Below are positions 17,383-28,005 of a DNA stretch of 64,000 nucleotides, in pieces (position 1 is the stretch's first letter; each line of letters opens with the position of its first letter). Source of the DNA: a bacterium A37T11 (GTDB lineage: Bacteria; Bacteroidota; Bacteroidia; Sphingobacteriales; Sphingobacteriaceae). A program made the translations under genes and the position numbers. The stretch is taken from contig FOBR01000013.1 in assembly GCA_900109895.1 (NCBI GenBank), positions 87,994-151,993 on the forward strand. The letters are read 5' to 3'. A model generated the notes under the pieces. That model saw only the letters and a list, made by a program, of their open reading frames with translations. It did not search any database and had not been told where the DNA came from.

Positions 17383-18480
17383 ATGGTTATAAACGATATT
17401 ATTCAGCTTCTAGAGCAGTTGGCCCCGCCAGCCTATCAGGAAAGTTATGATAATTCAGGTCTGCTGGTTGGCCACCCTACAACGGTCATTGATAAAGCCA
17501 TCATTTCCCTTGATTGTACAGAAGAGGTGGTTGATGAAGCTATCCATTCAGGTTGTGGACTTATAATTTCACATCACCCAATTCTTTTTAAGGGTCTGAA
17601 GCGTTTAAATGGTACCACCTATATTGAACGGGCAATTATAAAAGCCATTAAGCATGATGTGGCAATATATGCCATCCATACCAACCTGGATAACGTACTG
17701 GGAGGGGTGAACTCGCAGATTGCAAAACGCCTGGGATTAATAAATACATCGATCCTTGCACCAAGAGGAGAAGCTTTGTACAAACTTGTAGTTTTTGCCC
17801 CGCAAAATCAGGCAGAAGCAATAAGAACAGCTTTATTTAATGCTGGCTGCGGAAATATAGGCAATTATAGTGAATGTAGCTTCAGCGGGTTAGGAGAAGG
17901 TACTTTTAAAGGAGGCATCGGTACACATCCTTTTGTGGGAGAGCCAGGGTATGTGCATTTGGAGCATGAGATCAGGATAGAAACGGTTTTTCCCATGCAT
18001 TTAAAGAGCCAGGTAGTTCAAGCCCTTTTAAAGGCCCATCCCTATGAAGAAGTGGCTTATGATATTTATCCGCTACAAAACGAATGGCCCCAGGTAGGAA
18101 GCGGTCTTCTCGGAGAATTGGAGGTGCCTTGTTCCGCAGCAGAATTTTTAGCGCAATTGAAAGAAAAACTGCAGGTAACCGTTATCCGTCATACCGCATT
18201 AAAGGAAGGACAGGTAAAAAAGGTGGCTGTATGCGGCGGTGCAGGAGGCTTTTTGTTGCCGGTTGCGAAAGGCGTTAATGCTGATTTTTTTGTAACGGCT
18301 GATTTTAAATATCACGAGTTTTTTGATGCAGAAGGCAAAATTGTTATTGCAGATATCGGACATTTTGAGAGTGAGCAATTTACCCAAGAATTATTGTTAG
18401 AAACAATTCAAAAAAAATTTCCTAACTTTGCAATCCGTTTAACCGGAGTTAATACAAACCCCATAAAATATTACATTTAA
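17383..18480 (+). CDS. NIF3-like dinuclear metal centre protein
   Basis: 365 residues, longer than the about 250 of E. coli YbgI, because a PII/CutA-like domain (about 130-235, KLVVFAPQNQAEAIRTALFNAGCGNIGNYSECSF) is inserted. Metal-binding blocks are intact: SYDNSGLLVGHP, GLIISHHPILFKGL, IYAIHTNLDN, and near the end DIGHFESEQF. The family is annotated as GTP cyclohydrolase I type 2 in some databases, but its real role is unsettled. The stop overlaps the next start as TAATG, so the two genes are translationally coupled. Confidence 0.92.
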   Translation: MVINDIIQLLEQLAPPAYQESYDNSGLLVGHPTTVIDKAIISLDCTEEVVDEAIHSGCGLIISHHPILFKGLKRLNGTTYIERAIIKAIKHDVAIYAIHTNLDNVLGGVNSQIAKRLGLINTSILAPRGEALYKLVVFAPQNQAEAIRTALFNAGCGNIGNYSECSFSGLGEGTFKGGIGTHPFVGEPGYVHLEHEIRIETVFPMHLKSQVVQALLKAHPYEEVAYDIYPLQNEWPQVGSGLLGELEVPCSAAEFLAQLKEKLQVTVIRHTALKEGQVKKVAVCGGAGGFLLPVAKGVNADFFVTADFKYHEFFDAEGKIVIADIGHFESEQFTQELLLETIQKKFPNFAIRLTGVNTNPIKYYI

Positions 18481-19229
18481 TGGAACAAAGCGTAGAGCAA
18501 AAATTGAAAGACCTGTGGAAACTGCAAACAATCCATAGCCAAATAGATAAAATACGACAGATAAGAGGGGAGCTTCCTGAAGAGGTTTCGGATCTGGAGG
18601 ATGAAGTAGCCGGGCTTGAGACCCGTCTTGAAAAGATCAGGACCGAGCTTGATTCGTTGGAAGATGCGATCGTTAATCGTAAAAACCTGATCAGGGATGC
18701 GCAAACGGCCATAAAAAAATACGAGACCCAGTTGAATGAGGTCAAAAATAATCGTGAATACGATGCAATTACCAAGGAGATAGAAATCCAGGGTCTTGAA
18801 ATACAAGTTTGCGAAAAGAAGATTCGCGAGCATGAATATGAAATCCGTAATAAAACGGAAATCTATGAAGTCACCGAAAAGTCACTTGAAGAACGGAAAT
18901 CAGACCTTGTCGTTAAAAGGCAGGAATTAAATAACATCACCTCAGAGACCCAACGGGAGGAAGATGATTTGGATAAACAAACACAAGAGGCCAAAGAAAA
19001 CATTGAAGAACGCTTATTGACCGTCTATAACCGGTTAAGAAAAGCTTACAAAAATGGTTTAGCTGTAGTGCCTATTGAAAGGGACAGTTGTTCAGGCTGT
19101 CACAATAAAATACCGCCACAATTGCAGTCTGAGATTAGGCAGCGCAAACGGATCATATTCTGTGAGCATTGCGGCCGTATTCTGATCGACGACAATTTTC
19201 TGGAAGAAATACAACAGGTAGCATCTTAG
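18480..19229 (+). CDS. Coiled-coil protein with C-terminal C4 zinc ribbon
   Basis: 249 residues. Residues about 1-185 form a long charged coiled coil (LEDEVAGLETRLEKIRTELD and similar), and the end is a C4 zinc ribbon: CSGCHNKIPPQ and, 20 or so residues later, CEHCGRILID. This is the DUF164 family (C4-type zinc ribbon protein), often next to NIF3 genes as here (1-bp overlap). Possible nucleic-acid or ribosome-linked role; no firm function. A strong terminator follows 11 bp downstream. Confidence 0.9.
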   Translation: MEQSVEQKLKDLWKLQTIHSQIDKIRQIRGELPEEVSDLEDEVAGLETRLEKIRTELDSLEDAIVNRKNLIRDAQTAIKKYETQLNEVKNNREYDAITKEIEIQGLEIQVCEKKIREHEYEIRNKTEIYEVTEKSLEERKSDLVVKRQELNNITSETQREEDDLDKQTQEAKENIEERLLTVYNRLRKAYKNGLAVVPIERDSCSGCHNKIPPQLQSEIRQRKRIIFCEHCGRILIDDNFLEEIQQVAS

Positions 19230-19240
19230 TGGCAGATGAT

Positions 19241-19289
19241 AATCACAAAAAAAGCGGAGCTTTATAAAAGTTCCGCTTTTTTTGTGATT
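19241..19289. terminator. Bidirectional intrinsic terminator
   Basis: A perfect 18-bp inverted repeat (arms 19241-19258 and 19272-19289) with an A-tract on one arm and a T-tract on the other lies between the zinc-ribbon gene and the convergent bacilliredoxin gene and can serve both. Confidence 0.9.
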
Positions 19290-19303
19290 GTTTTATTGGG
19301 CAG

Positions 19304-19714
19304 TTAGCAAAATTCGTCAAATGCTGACACCAAATTGTCAGCAATTAGCTGTGCTGGCCTGCCTTCGATGTGGTGCCGCTCAATCATATGCACCAATTTA
19401 CCGTCTTTGAATAAGGCAATAGCCGGTGAAGACGGTGGGTAAGGTAACATGTAAGAACGGGCTTTATCAACTGCTTCCTTTTCCATCCCAGCAAATACGG
19501 TTACGATCTTATCAGGGCGTTTTTCATTTTGGATAGCAACGCGGGCAGCCGGACGGGCATTCGCTGCGGCGCAGCCACAAACCGAATTTACAACCACCAA
19601 AACAGTTCCATCTGTCGCCAAGGCAACGTCAACCTCTTCAGGTGTTTTAAGTTCTTCAAAACCAACGGCGGTCAGCTCTTTCCGCATGGGTTCCACTAAA
19701 TATTCAGGGTACAT
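19304..19714 (-). CDS. Bacilliredoxin, BrxA/BrxB family
   Basis: 136 residues, the normal length. The family signature is NSVCGCAAANARP, with the CGC redox site at about 45-47, and a conserved final cysteine (DEFC). In Firmicutes these proteins remove bacillithiol from oxidised protein cysteines; Bacteroidota also make bacillithiol-related thiols, so a de-thiolation role in the cytosol is likely. Single gene with its own promoter (19750-19780). Confidence 0.93.
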   Translation of the reverse strand: MYPEYLVEPMRKELTAVGFEELKTPEEVDVALATDGTVLVVVNSVCGCAAANARPAARVAIQNEKRPDKIVTVFAGMEKEAVDKARSYMLPYPPSSPAIALFKDGKLVHMIERHHIEGRPAQLIADNLVSAFDEFC

Positions 19715-19749
19715 AGTTCGTTTCCTTTCTTTTTAAGAATTAACTAGTA

Positions 19750-19780
19750 CAAAGATAGGAGATGCATTGCGGTAATACAA
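19750..19780 (-). promoter_or_regulatory. Promoter of the bacilliredoxin gene
   Basis: Minus strand TTG (19780-19778), 20 nt, TATCTTTG (19757-19750): a full consensus match, with the ATG about 30 nt downstream of the expected start point. Confidence 0.7.
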
Positions 19781-19828
19781 CTATTAGCTTCAAAGGATTG
19801 TCAGAATTAGCGGGATAAATTTAAATTT

Positions 19829-19859
19829 TTGACTTTCAACACAAAATGCGGTATTTTTG
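19829..19859 (+). promoter_or_regulatory. Promoter of ahcY
   Basis: TTG (19829-19831), 20 nt, TATTTTTG (19852-19859): a full consensus match. It places transcription start near 19866 and so favours the ATG at 19881. Confidence 0.7.
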
Positions 19860-19880
19860 CGGTTCACCAAAACAACAATT

Positions 19881-21197
19881 ATGTCATCAGTGGAGACAGC
19901 ATATGTTCCTTATAAGGTAAAGGATATTAGTTTGGCCGAATGGGGCCGTAAAGAAATAGAATTAGCAGAAGCTGAAATGCCGGGATTGATGTCCCTTCGT
20001 GCCGAATTTGGAGCTACTAAACCGTTAAGTGGCGCCCGCATCGCAGGATGTTTGCATATGACCATCCAAACGGCGGTTTTAATTGAAACACTCATTGAAT
20101 TAGGGGCCAGAGTCACTTGGTCATCCTGCAATATTTTCTCAACACAAGATCACGCCGCTGCAGCCATCGCAGCAACCGGAGTTCCGGTATATGCTTGGAA
20201 AGGCATGAATGAGGACGAATTTAATTGGTGTATTGAGCAAACCTTATATTTTGGTGAAGAACGTGAACCATTAAACATGATCCTGGACGATGGAGGTGAC
20301 CTCACAAACATGGTTTTTGATAAATATCCGGAATTAATAAAAGGGATAAAAGGCCTGTCTGAAGAAACAACCACCGGTGTCCACCGATTGTATGAACGCA
20401 TGAAGAATGGAACACTGCACTTGCCAGCCATCAATGTGAATGACTCGGTAACCAAGTCAAAGTTTGACAATAAATATGGTTGCCGGGAATCGTTGGTTGA
20501 TGCGATACGCCGGGCTACAGACCTCATGCTTGCCGGCAAAGTGGCCGTTGTTGCTGGCTATGGTGATGTAGGAAAAGGTTCTGCCGAATCATTAAGCAGC
20601 GCGGGTGTACGGGTTATTGTTACTGAAATTGATCCCATCTGTGCTTTACAAGCGGCTATGGAAGGCTATCAGGTAAAGAAATTTGCAAACGCGGTGAAAG
20701 AAGCAGATATTATTGTCACCACCACTGGCAATTGCAACATCGTGCGTCCGGAGCATTTTAAATCGATGAAAGATAAAGCCATTGTTTGTAATATAGGCCA
20801 TTTTGATAACGAGATTGATGTGGCCTGGTTAAATACCAACTATGGAAATACCAAAGTAGAGATCAAACCCCAGGTAGACAAATATACTATTGATGGCAAG
20901 GATATCATCCTGTTGGCTGAAGGACGGCTTGTGAATTTAGGATGCGCCACAGGGCACCCTTCCTTTGTGATGAGCAATTCATTTACCAACCAAACCCTGG
21001 CCCAGATTGAGTTGTGGACCAATAACGGGAGTTATGAAAATAAGGTTTATACCTTGCCAAAACATTTGGATGAGAAGGTGGCACGTTTGCACTTGGCCAA
21101 AATTGGTGTGGAGCTTGACGTGCTCGATGATGAACAGGCAGCCTACATTGGCGTTACTGTAGATGGCCCTTACAAAGCCGAACATTATCGGTATTAA
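19881..21197 (+). CDS. ahcY: Adenosylhomocysteinase
   Basis: 438 residues from the ATG at 19881. Substrate-binding blocks [17 protein letters not shown] and [19 protein letters not shown] (with the catalytic lysine) and the NAD site [16 protein letters not shown] are intact; the C-terminus KAEHYRY carries the lysine and tyrosine that complete the NAD pocket of the partner subunit. It splits S-adenosylhomocysteine into adenosine and homocysteine in the cytosol, recycling the product of methyltransferases. Single-gene unit with own promoter and terminator. Confidence 0.97.
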   Translation: MSSVETAYVPYKVKDISLAEWGRKEIELAEAEMPGLMSLRAEFGATKPLSGARIAGCLHMTIQTAVLIETLIELGARVTWSSCNIFSTQDHAAAAIAATGVPVYAWKGMNEDEFNWCIEQTLYFGEEREPLNMILDDGGDLTNMVFDKYPELIKGIKGLSEETTTGVHRLYERMKNGTLHLPAINVNDSVTKSKFDNKYGCRESLVDAIRRATDLMLAGKVAVVAGYGDVGKGSAESLSSAGVRVIVTEIDPICALQAAMEGYQVKKFANAVKEADIIVTTTGNCNIVRPEHFKSMKDKAIVCNIGHFDNEIDVAWLNTNYGNTKVEIKPQVDKYTIDGKDIILLAEGRLVNLGCATGHPSFVMSNSFTNQTLAQIELWTNNGSYENKVYTLPKHLDEKVARLHLAKIGVELDVLDDEQAAYIGVTVDGPYKAEHYRY

Positions 21198-21215
21198 TTG
21201 AATTCCCCGGAAGAT

Positions 21216-21257
21216 CATAAAAAAACCTGGATTGTTAGCAATCCAGGTTTTTTTATG
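21216..21257. terminator. Bidirectional terminator between ahcY and groEL
   Basis: Perfect 19-bp inverted repeat CATAAAAAAACCTGGATTG with a 4-nt loop TTAG. A- and T-tracts flank the GC part, so it can stop transcription from both convergent genes. Confidence 0.9.
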
Positions 21258-21275
21258 AAGAGAAATGATGCGATT

Positions 21276-22973
<1,698 letters not shown>

Positions 22974-23007
22974 TTAAATTAATAAATTGTTTAATGGTTA
23001 CCCAATA

Positions 23008-23283
23008 CTAGAGTATTGCATAAATATCCGATTCACGCATGATCAGATATTCTTTTCCTTCATAAGTGATCTCAGTGCCTGAGTATTTTCCATATAACAC
23101 TTCATCACCAACTTTAACCGTAACGGGTTCATCCTTTTTACCATCGCCAACGGCTACTACTTTTCCACGTTGGGGTTTTTCTTTCGCGGTATCCGGAATG
23201 TAGATACCAGAGGCTGTTTTCTCTTCTGCAGGGGCTGCTTCAACGACTACCCTGTCTCCGATAGGCTTAATACTTAATGACAT
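23008..23283 (-). CDS. groES: Co-chaperonin GroES
   Basis: 91 residues, normal length. [27 protein letters not shown] with the mobile loop, and [30 protein letters not shown] at the end. It caps the GroEL ring. First gene of the groES-groEL pair; no CIRCE element is seen upstream, but that region holds repeated TGTCA units and an inverted repeat. Confidence 0.97.
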   Translation of the reverse strand: MSLSIKPIGDRVVVEAAPAEEKTASGIYIPDTAKEKPQRGKVVAVGDGKKDEPVTVKVGDEVLYGKYSGTEITYEGKEYLIMRESDIYAIL

Positions 23284-23342
23284 AATCGATTAATTTATTT
23301 AATTAAATTTATTTTATAAGTGTTTAAAATATAGAAGATATC

Positions 23343-23447
23343 TGTCAGCAATTATGCCAAACCATCAAACCAGCCTTAAGTTGTCATTTTTTCATTCATC
23401 AATTGTCGAGGTGTCAGCCGGCACCATTTATTGGTGTCAACCTGTCA
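23343..23447. promoter_or_regulatory. Cluster of TGTCA units and inverted repeats upstream of groES
   Basis: TGTCA occurs at 23343, 23382, 23412, 23435 and 23443, with TGTCG at 23404. Between them GGTGTC (23410), GGCACC (23420) and GGTGTC (23433) form two overlapping inverted repeats, the clearest being GGCACCA-N5-TGGTGTC at 23420-23438. Possible operator for heat-shock control; no known element matched. Confidence 0.3.
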
Positions 23448-23462
23448 GTTTTTGCCACAGCT

Positions 23463-23495
23463 CTAAAAAAGAAAAGGACACCTTAAGTGTCCTTT
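23463..23495 (-). terminator. Terminator after secG
   Basis: Minus strand: 9-bp stem AAAGGACAC / GTGTCCTTT (23473-23495) with a 5-nt loop, followed by a T-rich tract. It ends the miaB-to-secG transcript before groES. Confidence 0.85.
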
Positions 23496-23522
23496 AACTA
23501 TATACGATGGTAATGAATGCTT

Positions 23523-23903
23523 TTATTTAGAACTGTCTGATTTACTAGCGGGCGCAGTAGCCGGGCTTTTTTGCTGACCCTGTGAAGGTTGCTGCGGAAT
23601 ACTTAACGTATTGCCTGTGGCAGGTGCAGAAGTCGGTGCAATTTGCTTTTGCAGTTCAATGCCTTGCGAATCACTACTTGCGGTAGGAGTGGTAATATTA
23701 ATGAGTAAGGAAAGGACCATGATGGATAAAACCAATACCCAGGTTCCTTTTTCAAGAATATCCCCTGTACGTTGTACGCCCATCAGGTTGTTTGAGCCCG
23801 CAAAGCCTGAAGAAAGGCCGCCACCCTTCGGGTTTTGGATCAGCACGATAAATACCAGCAAAATGCAGGCAATAATCACAAGTGCAATGAATAATATATA
23901 CAT
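23523..23903 (-). CDS. secG: Preprotein translocase subunit SecG
   Basis: 126 residues. Two membrane helices (about 2-24 and 50-72) with the conserved loop VLIQNPKGGGLSSGFAGSNNLMGVQRTGDIL, which is diagnostic. The C-terminal 45 residues are a low-complexity tail rich in S, P, Q and A, longer than in E. coli. It assists SecYE protein export in the inner membrane. Last gene of the minus-strand series starting at miaB, 5 bp after the TPR gene. Confidence 0.96.
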   Translation of the reverse strand: MYILFIALVIIACILLVFIVLIQNPKGGGLSSGFAGSNNLMGVQRTGDILEKGTWVLVLSIMVLSLLINITTPTASSDSQGIELQKQIAPTSAPATGNTLSIPQQPSQGQQKSPATAPASKSDSSK

Positions 23904-23908
23904 TTTCT

Positions 23909-24733
23909 TTAATTATTTAACTTATTTGTCAATTCAGAAATACGGTCGGCAAAGTAAGCACTTTTTTCAGGATATTTCAAACTTAATTTTTCGTAAGTAT
24001 GAATTGCCTTGTCATATAAGCCCTGATCCTCATAAATTTTAGCCAACGTTTCTGAAACAAAGATGGATTGGTCTTCAGAACTTTTACGGGCCTTATTCTC
24101 CAGGTCGATTTTGTCGGGCGATGGGGGCTTAATCTGCGGTTCCTCACGGATAAAGCGTTCAATAACGGCGTCCTCTTTGCGGTGTATGCTAAAGGTAACC
24201 GTATCTCCTTTATATTTAGAGCTCAGCTTTTCTTCCGGATCCTGCAGATGGAAAATATTTTCCCGAATCTGTTGATTCAATACCTTCGGGCCAGCAATTG
24301 GTGCATAAGGCCGGTAAGTTTCGGCATGTTCAAGGCGTGTTTTATGCAACCACCATAAAAAACTGTAGGGCATTGTTTCGTCGTGATAACGGCTCACAGT
24401 TTCGTCTTCGGCGGCCGATCCTGCCTCGGCAGCCGACTCGGCCATTCCCTCATTGAACCGAAGGTAATCCATAGATGCCGGATGCTCAAATAAGAGCTCT
24501 TCAAACCCGTCTGTTTCCTCAGGGAGTACTTCCTTACCTGTAGGAAAATAGTTCACAAAAATCCCGTCTGCAGCATAAAGGGCTGCAGGATTCCCTGTAA
24601 TTTGAGACTTGATTACATGCAGAGAATGGGCAAAAGGATAGGGATGGATGAGCTCATCCAATGCCCCTGCATCCGAGGTTGAATATCCGGATAATAACTG
24701 ATGAAAATATTCCTTTTTTGCTTCAGCGGTCAT
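23909..24733 (-). CDS. Conserved protein with C-terminal tetratricopeptide repeat
   Basis: 274 residues from the ATG at 24733 ([17 protein letters not shown]). The first 200 residues are acidic and without a recognisable domain; the C-terminal part (about 225-270) is a TPR-like helix pair, [40 protein letters not shown] split over two motifs. No signal peptide or membrane helix. The gene sits between lptE and secG. Function unknown; a cytosolic adaptor is possible. Confidence 0.8.
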   Translation of the reverse strand: MTAEAKKEYFHQLLSGYSTSDAGALDELIHPYPFAHSLHVIKSQITGNPAALYAADGIFVNYFPTGKEVLPEETDGFEELLFEHPASMDYLRFNEGMAESAAEAGSAAEDETVSRYHDETMPYSFLWWLHKTRLEHAETYRPYAPIAGPKVLNQQIRENIFHLQDPEEKLSSKYKGDTVTFSIHRKEDAVIERFIREEPQIKPPSPDKIDLENKARKSSEDQSIFVSETLAKIYEDQGLYDKAIHTYEKLSLKYPEKSAYFADRISELTNKLNN

Positions 24734-24752
24734 GTATAATAGGCTTTTACAT

Positions 24753-25259
24753 CTACCAATTGGCAAATGCACGATTATAAATATCTTCCGTCAGCATTTG
24801 GTTGATCTGCCTGATCAGCTCACTTTCCTGTGATTGAATTTGACCGGAAAATTCTACAAACCTTGAGAACGATTGCTCAAAACTATCATCTGTTTTGACA
24901 TTATTGGTATATTTAACATTCACCGTAATGGTCAATTTATTGAGGGCAGCACGATTATTACCTTCCACTGCAGAAGACGTGATGCTATACCCGGTTATGC
25001 GTCCTTCCATAATACCATCCGCATCGCTTGTTACCATACTAAGGCCTGATTGGCTCCGTATGCGCTCTTTTAGGGCTTCCGTAAACTCATTGCTCAGGGT
25101 TGGCACTACTTGTGGCGCCGTATTTTCGAAAAAAAGCACAGCCATGGTTTTCATGCCTTCCGGGATGGAACCGCCGGATAAGCTGTATTTCACTTTGCAA
25201 CTACTGCATACCAGAAGGCATAGGATGCCAATTAACAACGGTGGACGCAACTGTTTCAT
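24753..25259 (-). CDS. lptE: LptE-family LPS assembly lipoprotein
   Basis: 168 residues with lipoprotein signal (lipobox LLVCSSC). The mature part contains the LptE pattern [27 protein letters not shown] and, later, [30 protein letters not shown]. The family forms the plug of the LptD outer-membrane LPS translocon. Encoded 3 bp after the sigma-54 activator gene and before the TPR gene, a gene order common in Bacteroidota as far as I recall. Confidence 0.87.
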   Translation of the reverse strand: MKQLRPPLLIGILCLLVCSSCKVKYSLSGGSIPEGMKTMAVLFFENTAPQVVPTLSNEFTEALKERIRSQSGLSMVTSDADGIMEGRITGYSITSSAVEGNNRAALNKLTITVNVKYTNNVKTDDSFEQSFSRFVEFSGQIQSQESELIRQINQMLTEDIYNRAFANW

Positions 25260-25262
25260 GGT

Positions 25263-26510
25263 TCAGTTAAGATTAAGGTCTTTGATCTTTCTGTAAAGCG
25301 TTCGCTCAGATATCCCAAGCTCCTGTGCCGCCAATTTACGCTTTCCTTTATGTTTTCTTAAAGCTTTTTTAATGAGGTCTGACTCTTTATCAATAAGCGA
25401 AAGAGATTCTTCTTCCACTTCCTCAGCCTCATGGGTATATTGAAAATCCGGACTTCTTTCTTTTTGAGGATTATGAATAGTGAGCGTCGTCTGTGGCTCA
25501 GGCACTGCAGGTGCCTGGACAGGCTCTACTTCCCGGTAAAGCTGGTTAATATAAGGCGTATGCTCACTGAAAGTAGAAGGTGTGATGCCATTTTGAATAA
25601 TGCCGACCACCAGTTTCTTGAGTTCTACCATATCCTTCTTCATATCAAAAAGCACCTTATATAACAGGTCTCTCTCCGAAAAATCCTCTTTATTACCCTG
25701 TTGTACGCGCATCGGAAGTTTAGAGCCTCCCTCAGCAGGCAGGTAATTTTGCAAGGCCTGTGCCGTAAGAGTTCGGTCTTTTTCAAGTACTGCAATCTGT
25801 TCAGCCACATTTTTAAGCTGCCGTACATTACCGGGCCAGGCATAATTTACCAGCAGCTGTTGGGCATCATCAGTGAGCTGCACGTTCGGGCTGCGGTATT
25901 TGTCCGTGAAATCTGCTACAAATTTGCGGAAAATGAGATGAATGTCTTCCTTTCTGTCACGTAGCGGGGGAATCCGCAGAGGCACGGTATTAAGTCGATA
26001 ATAAAGGTCTTCCCTGAATTTCCCGGCTTTAACAGCCTCATAAACGTCTACATTCGTAGCAGCAATAATCCGCACATTGGTTTTTTGCACTTTTGAAGAG
26101 CCTACGCGAATATACTCGCCCGATTCCAGTACGCGTAGCAGCCGGGCCTGTGTACCCACAGGAAGTTCAGCCACTTCATCCAGGAAGATGGTCCCTCCGT
26201 CTACCACTTCAAAATATCCCTTGCGGGCTTCATGAGCGCCAGTAAACGAACCCTTCTCATGACCAAATAGCTCCGAATCAATGGTGCCTTCTGGGATGGC
26301 CCCACAGTTTACGGCGATAAATGCACCATGTTTACGAGAGCTCAACTGGTGTATAATATGTGAAAATACCTCTTTACCACTACCACTTTCGCCCGTAATT
26401 AACACAGAAATGTCTGTTGGAGCTACCTGGCGGGCCACATCAATGGCACGGTTTAGCAATGGAGAATTGCCGATGATCCCAAATCTATTTTTAATATCCT
26501 GAATATCCAT
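25263..26510 (-). CDS. Sigma-54-interacting transcriptional activator, no sensor domain
   Basis: 415 residues. The AAA+ domain begins almost at the N-terminus (Walker A GESGSGKEVFSHII, Walker B GGTIFLDEVAELP, arginine finger region FREDLYYRLN). The sigma-54 contact loop is GSFTGA instead of the canonical GAFTGA. The C-terminal Fis-type helix-turn-helix is AAQELGISERTLYRKI. With no receiver or GAF domain its activity must be set by amount or by a partner protein. It lies inside an operon of envelope genes. Confidence 0.94.
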   Translation of the reverse strand: MDIQDIKNRFGIIGNSPLLNRAIDVARQVAPTDISVLITGESGSGKEVFSHIIHQLSSRKHGAFIAVNCGAIPEGTIDSELFGHEKGSFTGAHEARKGYFEVVDGGTIFLDEVAELPVGTQARLLRVLESGEYIRVGSSKVQKTNVRIIAATNVDVYEAVKAGKFREDLYYRLNTVPLRIPPLRDRKEDIHLIFRKFVADFTDKYRSPNVQLTDDAQQLLVNYAWPGNVRQLKNVAEQIAVLEKDRTLTAQALQNYLPAEGGSKLPMRVQQGNKEDFSERDLLYKVLFDMKKDMVELKKLVVGIIQNGITPSTFSEHTPYINQLYREVEPVQAPAVPEPQTTLTIHNPQKERSPDFQYTHEAEEVEEESLSLIDKESDLIKKALRKHKGKRKLAAQELGISERTLYRKIKDLNLN

Positions 26511-26527
26511 TTTTGGTTACTGGTCCT

Positions 26528-27940
26528 TTAAATAATCTTTCCAATAAGCGTAGCCGAAGTGCAATTTTCGACAAGTACGTGGACATAATCTCCAATTTTA
26601 TACCGCGGATCCACGGCAAACACCACCATCGCATTCTGATCGTTGCGGCCGCAGTAATCCTGGTCTGAACGTTTTGAAAACCCTTCAATAAGTACTTTTT
26701 GAATTTTGCCAAGCTGCTCGCTGAGGCGTAATAAACTATGTTGTCTTTGAAGGGCAACCACTTCTGTAAGGCGTTGTTTTTTTACGTTTTCGGGCACGTC
26801 ATCCGTATAACGTTTGGCAGCCAATGTACCAGGCCGCTCCGAATAGGCAAACATATAGGCATAATCGTATTTAACATAATCCATCATGCTAAGCGTTTCC
26901 AGGTGTTGCTCATCGGTCTCACCACAAAAGCCGGTAATTACGTCTGTGGATATACCACAATCCGGAATGATCCGCCTGATGGCATTAATCCGGTCCATAT
27001 ACCATTCGCGGTCGTAGGTGCGGTTCATCCGATCCAACACCTCAGAATTGCCAGATTGTATCGGCAAATGAATATAGTTGCAGATGTTTTCATAACGGGC
27101 AATTGTATACAATACTTCGTCGGTGATGTCCTTGGGGTGAGAAGTAGAGAATCGCACACGTAGCAGGGGGTTGACCAATGCTACCTTCTCGAGCAGTTGC
27201 GCAAAAGTGACCCCATCGTGTTTATATGAATCCACATTCTGGCCCAGCAAGGTTACTTCCCGATAACCCGCATTAAACAGGTCCCGTGCTTCCCGAACAA
27301 TGGAGTTAGCATCGCGGCTGCGCTCGCGACCCCTGGTAAAAGGCACCACGCAAAAAGAACACATGTTGTCACAACCCCGCATGATGGATATAAAAGCCGA
27401 AACGCCATTTGAATTTAAGCGAACGGGGCTAATGTCCGCGTAGGTTTCCTCACGGGACAGCAGTACATTTACAGAACGCTGGCCGTCATCTGCCTGCCCG
27501 ATCAGATTGGGCAGATCCCGATAAGCATCCGGACCTACCACTACATCTACCAGCTTCTCTTCCTCCAGGAATTTTGATTTAAGGCGTTCGGCCATACAAC
27601 CCAGCACGCCCACAATCATCCCGGGGTTCCGGGTTTTAGCAGCCTCAAATTCTTTGAGCCGGTTCCGAACCCGTTGTTCAGCGTTTTCACGGATGGAGCA
27701 AGTATTAATAAAGACCACATCTGCTTCTTTATAGTCGCGAGTTGTCTCAAACCCGCTATCCAATAAAATAGAAGCTACGATCTCACTATCTGAAAAATTC
27801 ATCTGGCAGCCATAGCTTTCAATATACAGTTTACGGCCACTCGCCCCGTTATCTTTCTGTTGTAAGGAAGGTTCCAACAGCAGCGCTTCACCCTGCCTGG
27901 ATTCATCGTGTTCCTTAATGCCGTGTTTAATATCAAACAT
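26528..27940 (-). CDS. miaB: tRNA-2-methylthio-N6-dimethylallyladenosine synthase
   Basis: 470 residues. Three N-terminal cysteines for the auxiliary cluster ([25 protein letters not shown]), the radical-SAM motif [22 protein letters not shown], and a C-terminal TRAM domain (about 400-470). It adds a methylthio group to i6A37 of tRNAs. First gene of the series miaB, sigma-54 activator, lptE, TPR, secG, with a promoter at 27959-27966. Confidence 0.97.
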   Translation of the reverse strand: MFDIKHGIKEHDESRQGEALLLEPSLQQKDNGASGRKLYIESYGCQMNFSDSEIVASILLDSGFETTRDYKEADVVFINTCSIRENAEQRVRNRLKEFEAAKTRNPGMIVGVLGCMAERLKSKFLEEEKLVDVVVGPDAYRDLPNLIGQADDGQRSVNVLLSREETYADISPVRLNSNGVSAFISIMRGCDNMCSFCVVPFTRGRERSRDANSIVREARDLFNAGYREVTLLGQNVDSYKHDGVTFAQLLEKVALVNPLLRVRFSTSHPKDITDEVLYTIARYENICNYIHLPIQSGNSEVLDRMNRTYDREWYMDRINAIRRIIPDCGISTDVITGFCGETDEQHLETLSMMDYVKYDYAYMFAYSERPGTLAAKRYTDDVPENVKKQRLTEVVALQRQHSLLRLSEQLGKIQKVLIEGFSKRSDQDYCGRNDQNAMVVFAVDPRYKIGDYVHVLVENCTSATLIGKII

Positions 27941-27958
27941 GCCTTTTTATTAAGAATA

Positions 27959-27966
27959 CAAAGGTA
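27959..27966 (-). promoter_or_regulatory. Promoter -7 element of the miaB operon
   Basis: Minus strand TACCTTTG, a perfect TAnnTTTG, 18 bp upstream of the miaB ATG. No TTG at the -33 position. Confidence 0.5.
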
Positions 27967-28005
27967 AAAAATTATTTTGAAAATGACACTTTGTCAGTCG
28001 CACTG

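Noticed and set aside
23343..23370. A TGGCAT...TTGC sequence on the minus strand that recalls a sigma-54 promoter upstream of groES
   Set aside because: The distance between GG and GC is 7 bases instead of the 10 required, so it is not a valid -24/-12 site.
23284..23522. A CIRCE element for HrcA control of groES
   Set aside because: The TTAGCACTC-N9-GAGTGCTAA pattern is not present in the region.
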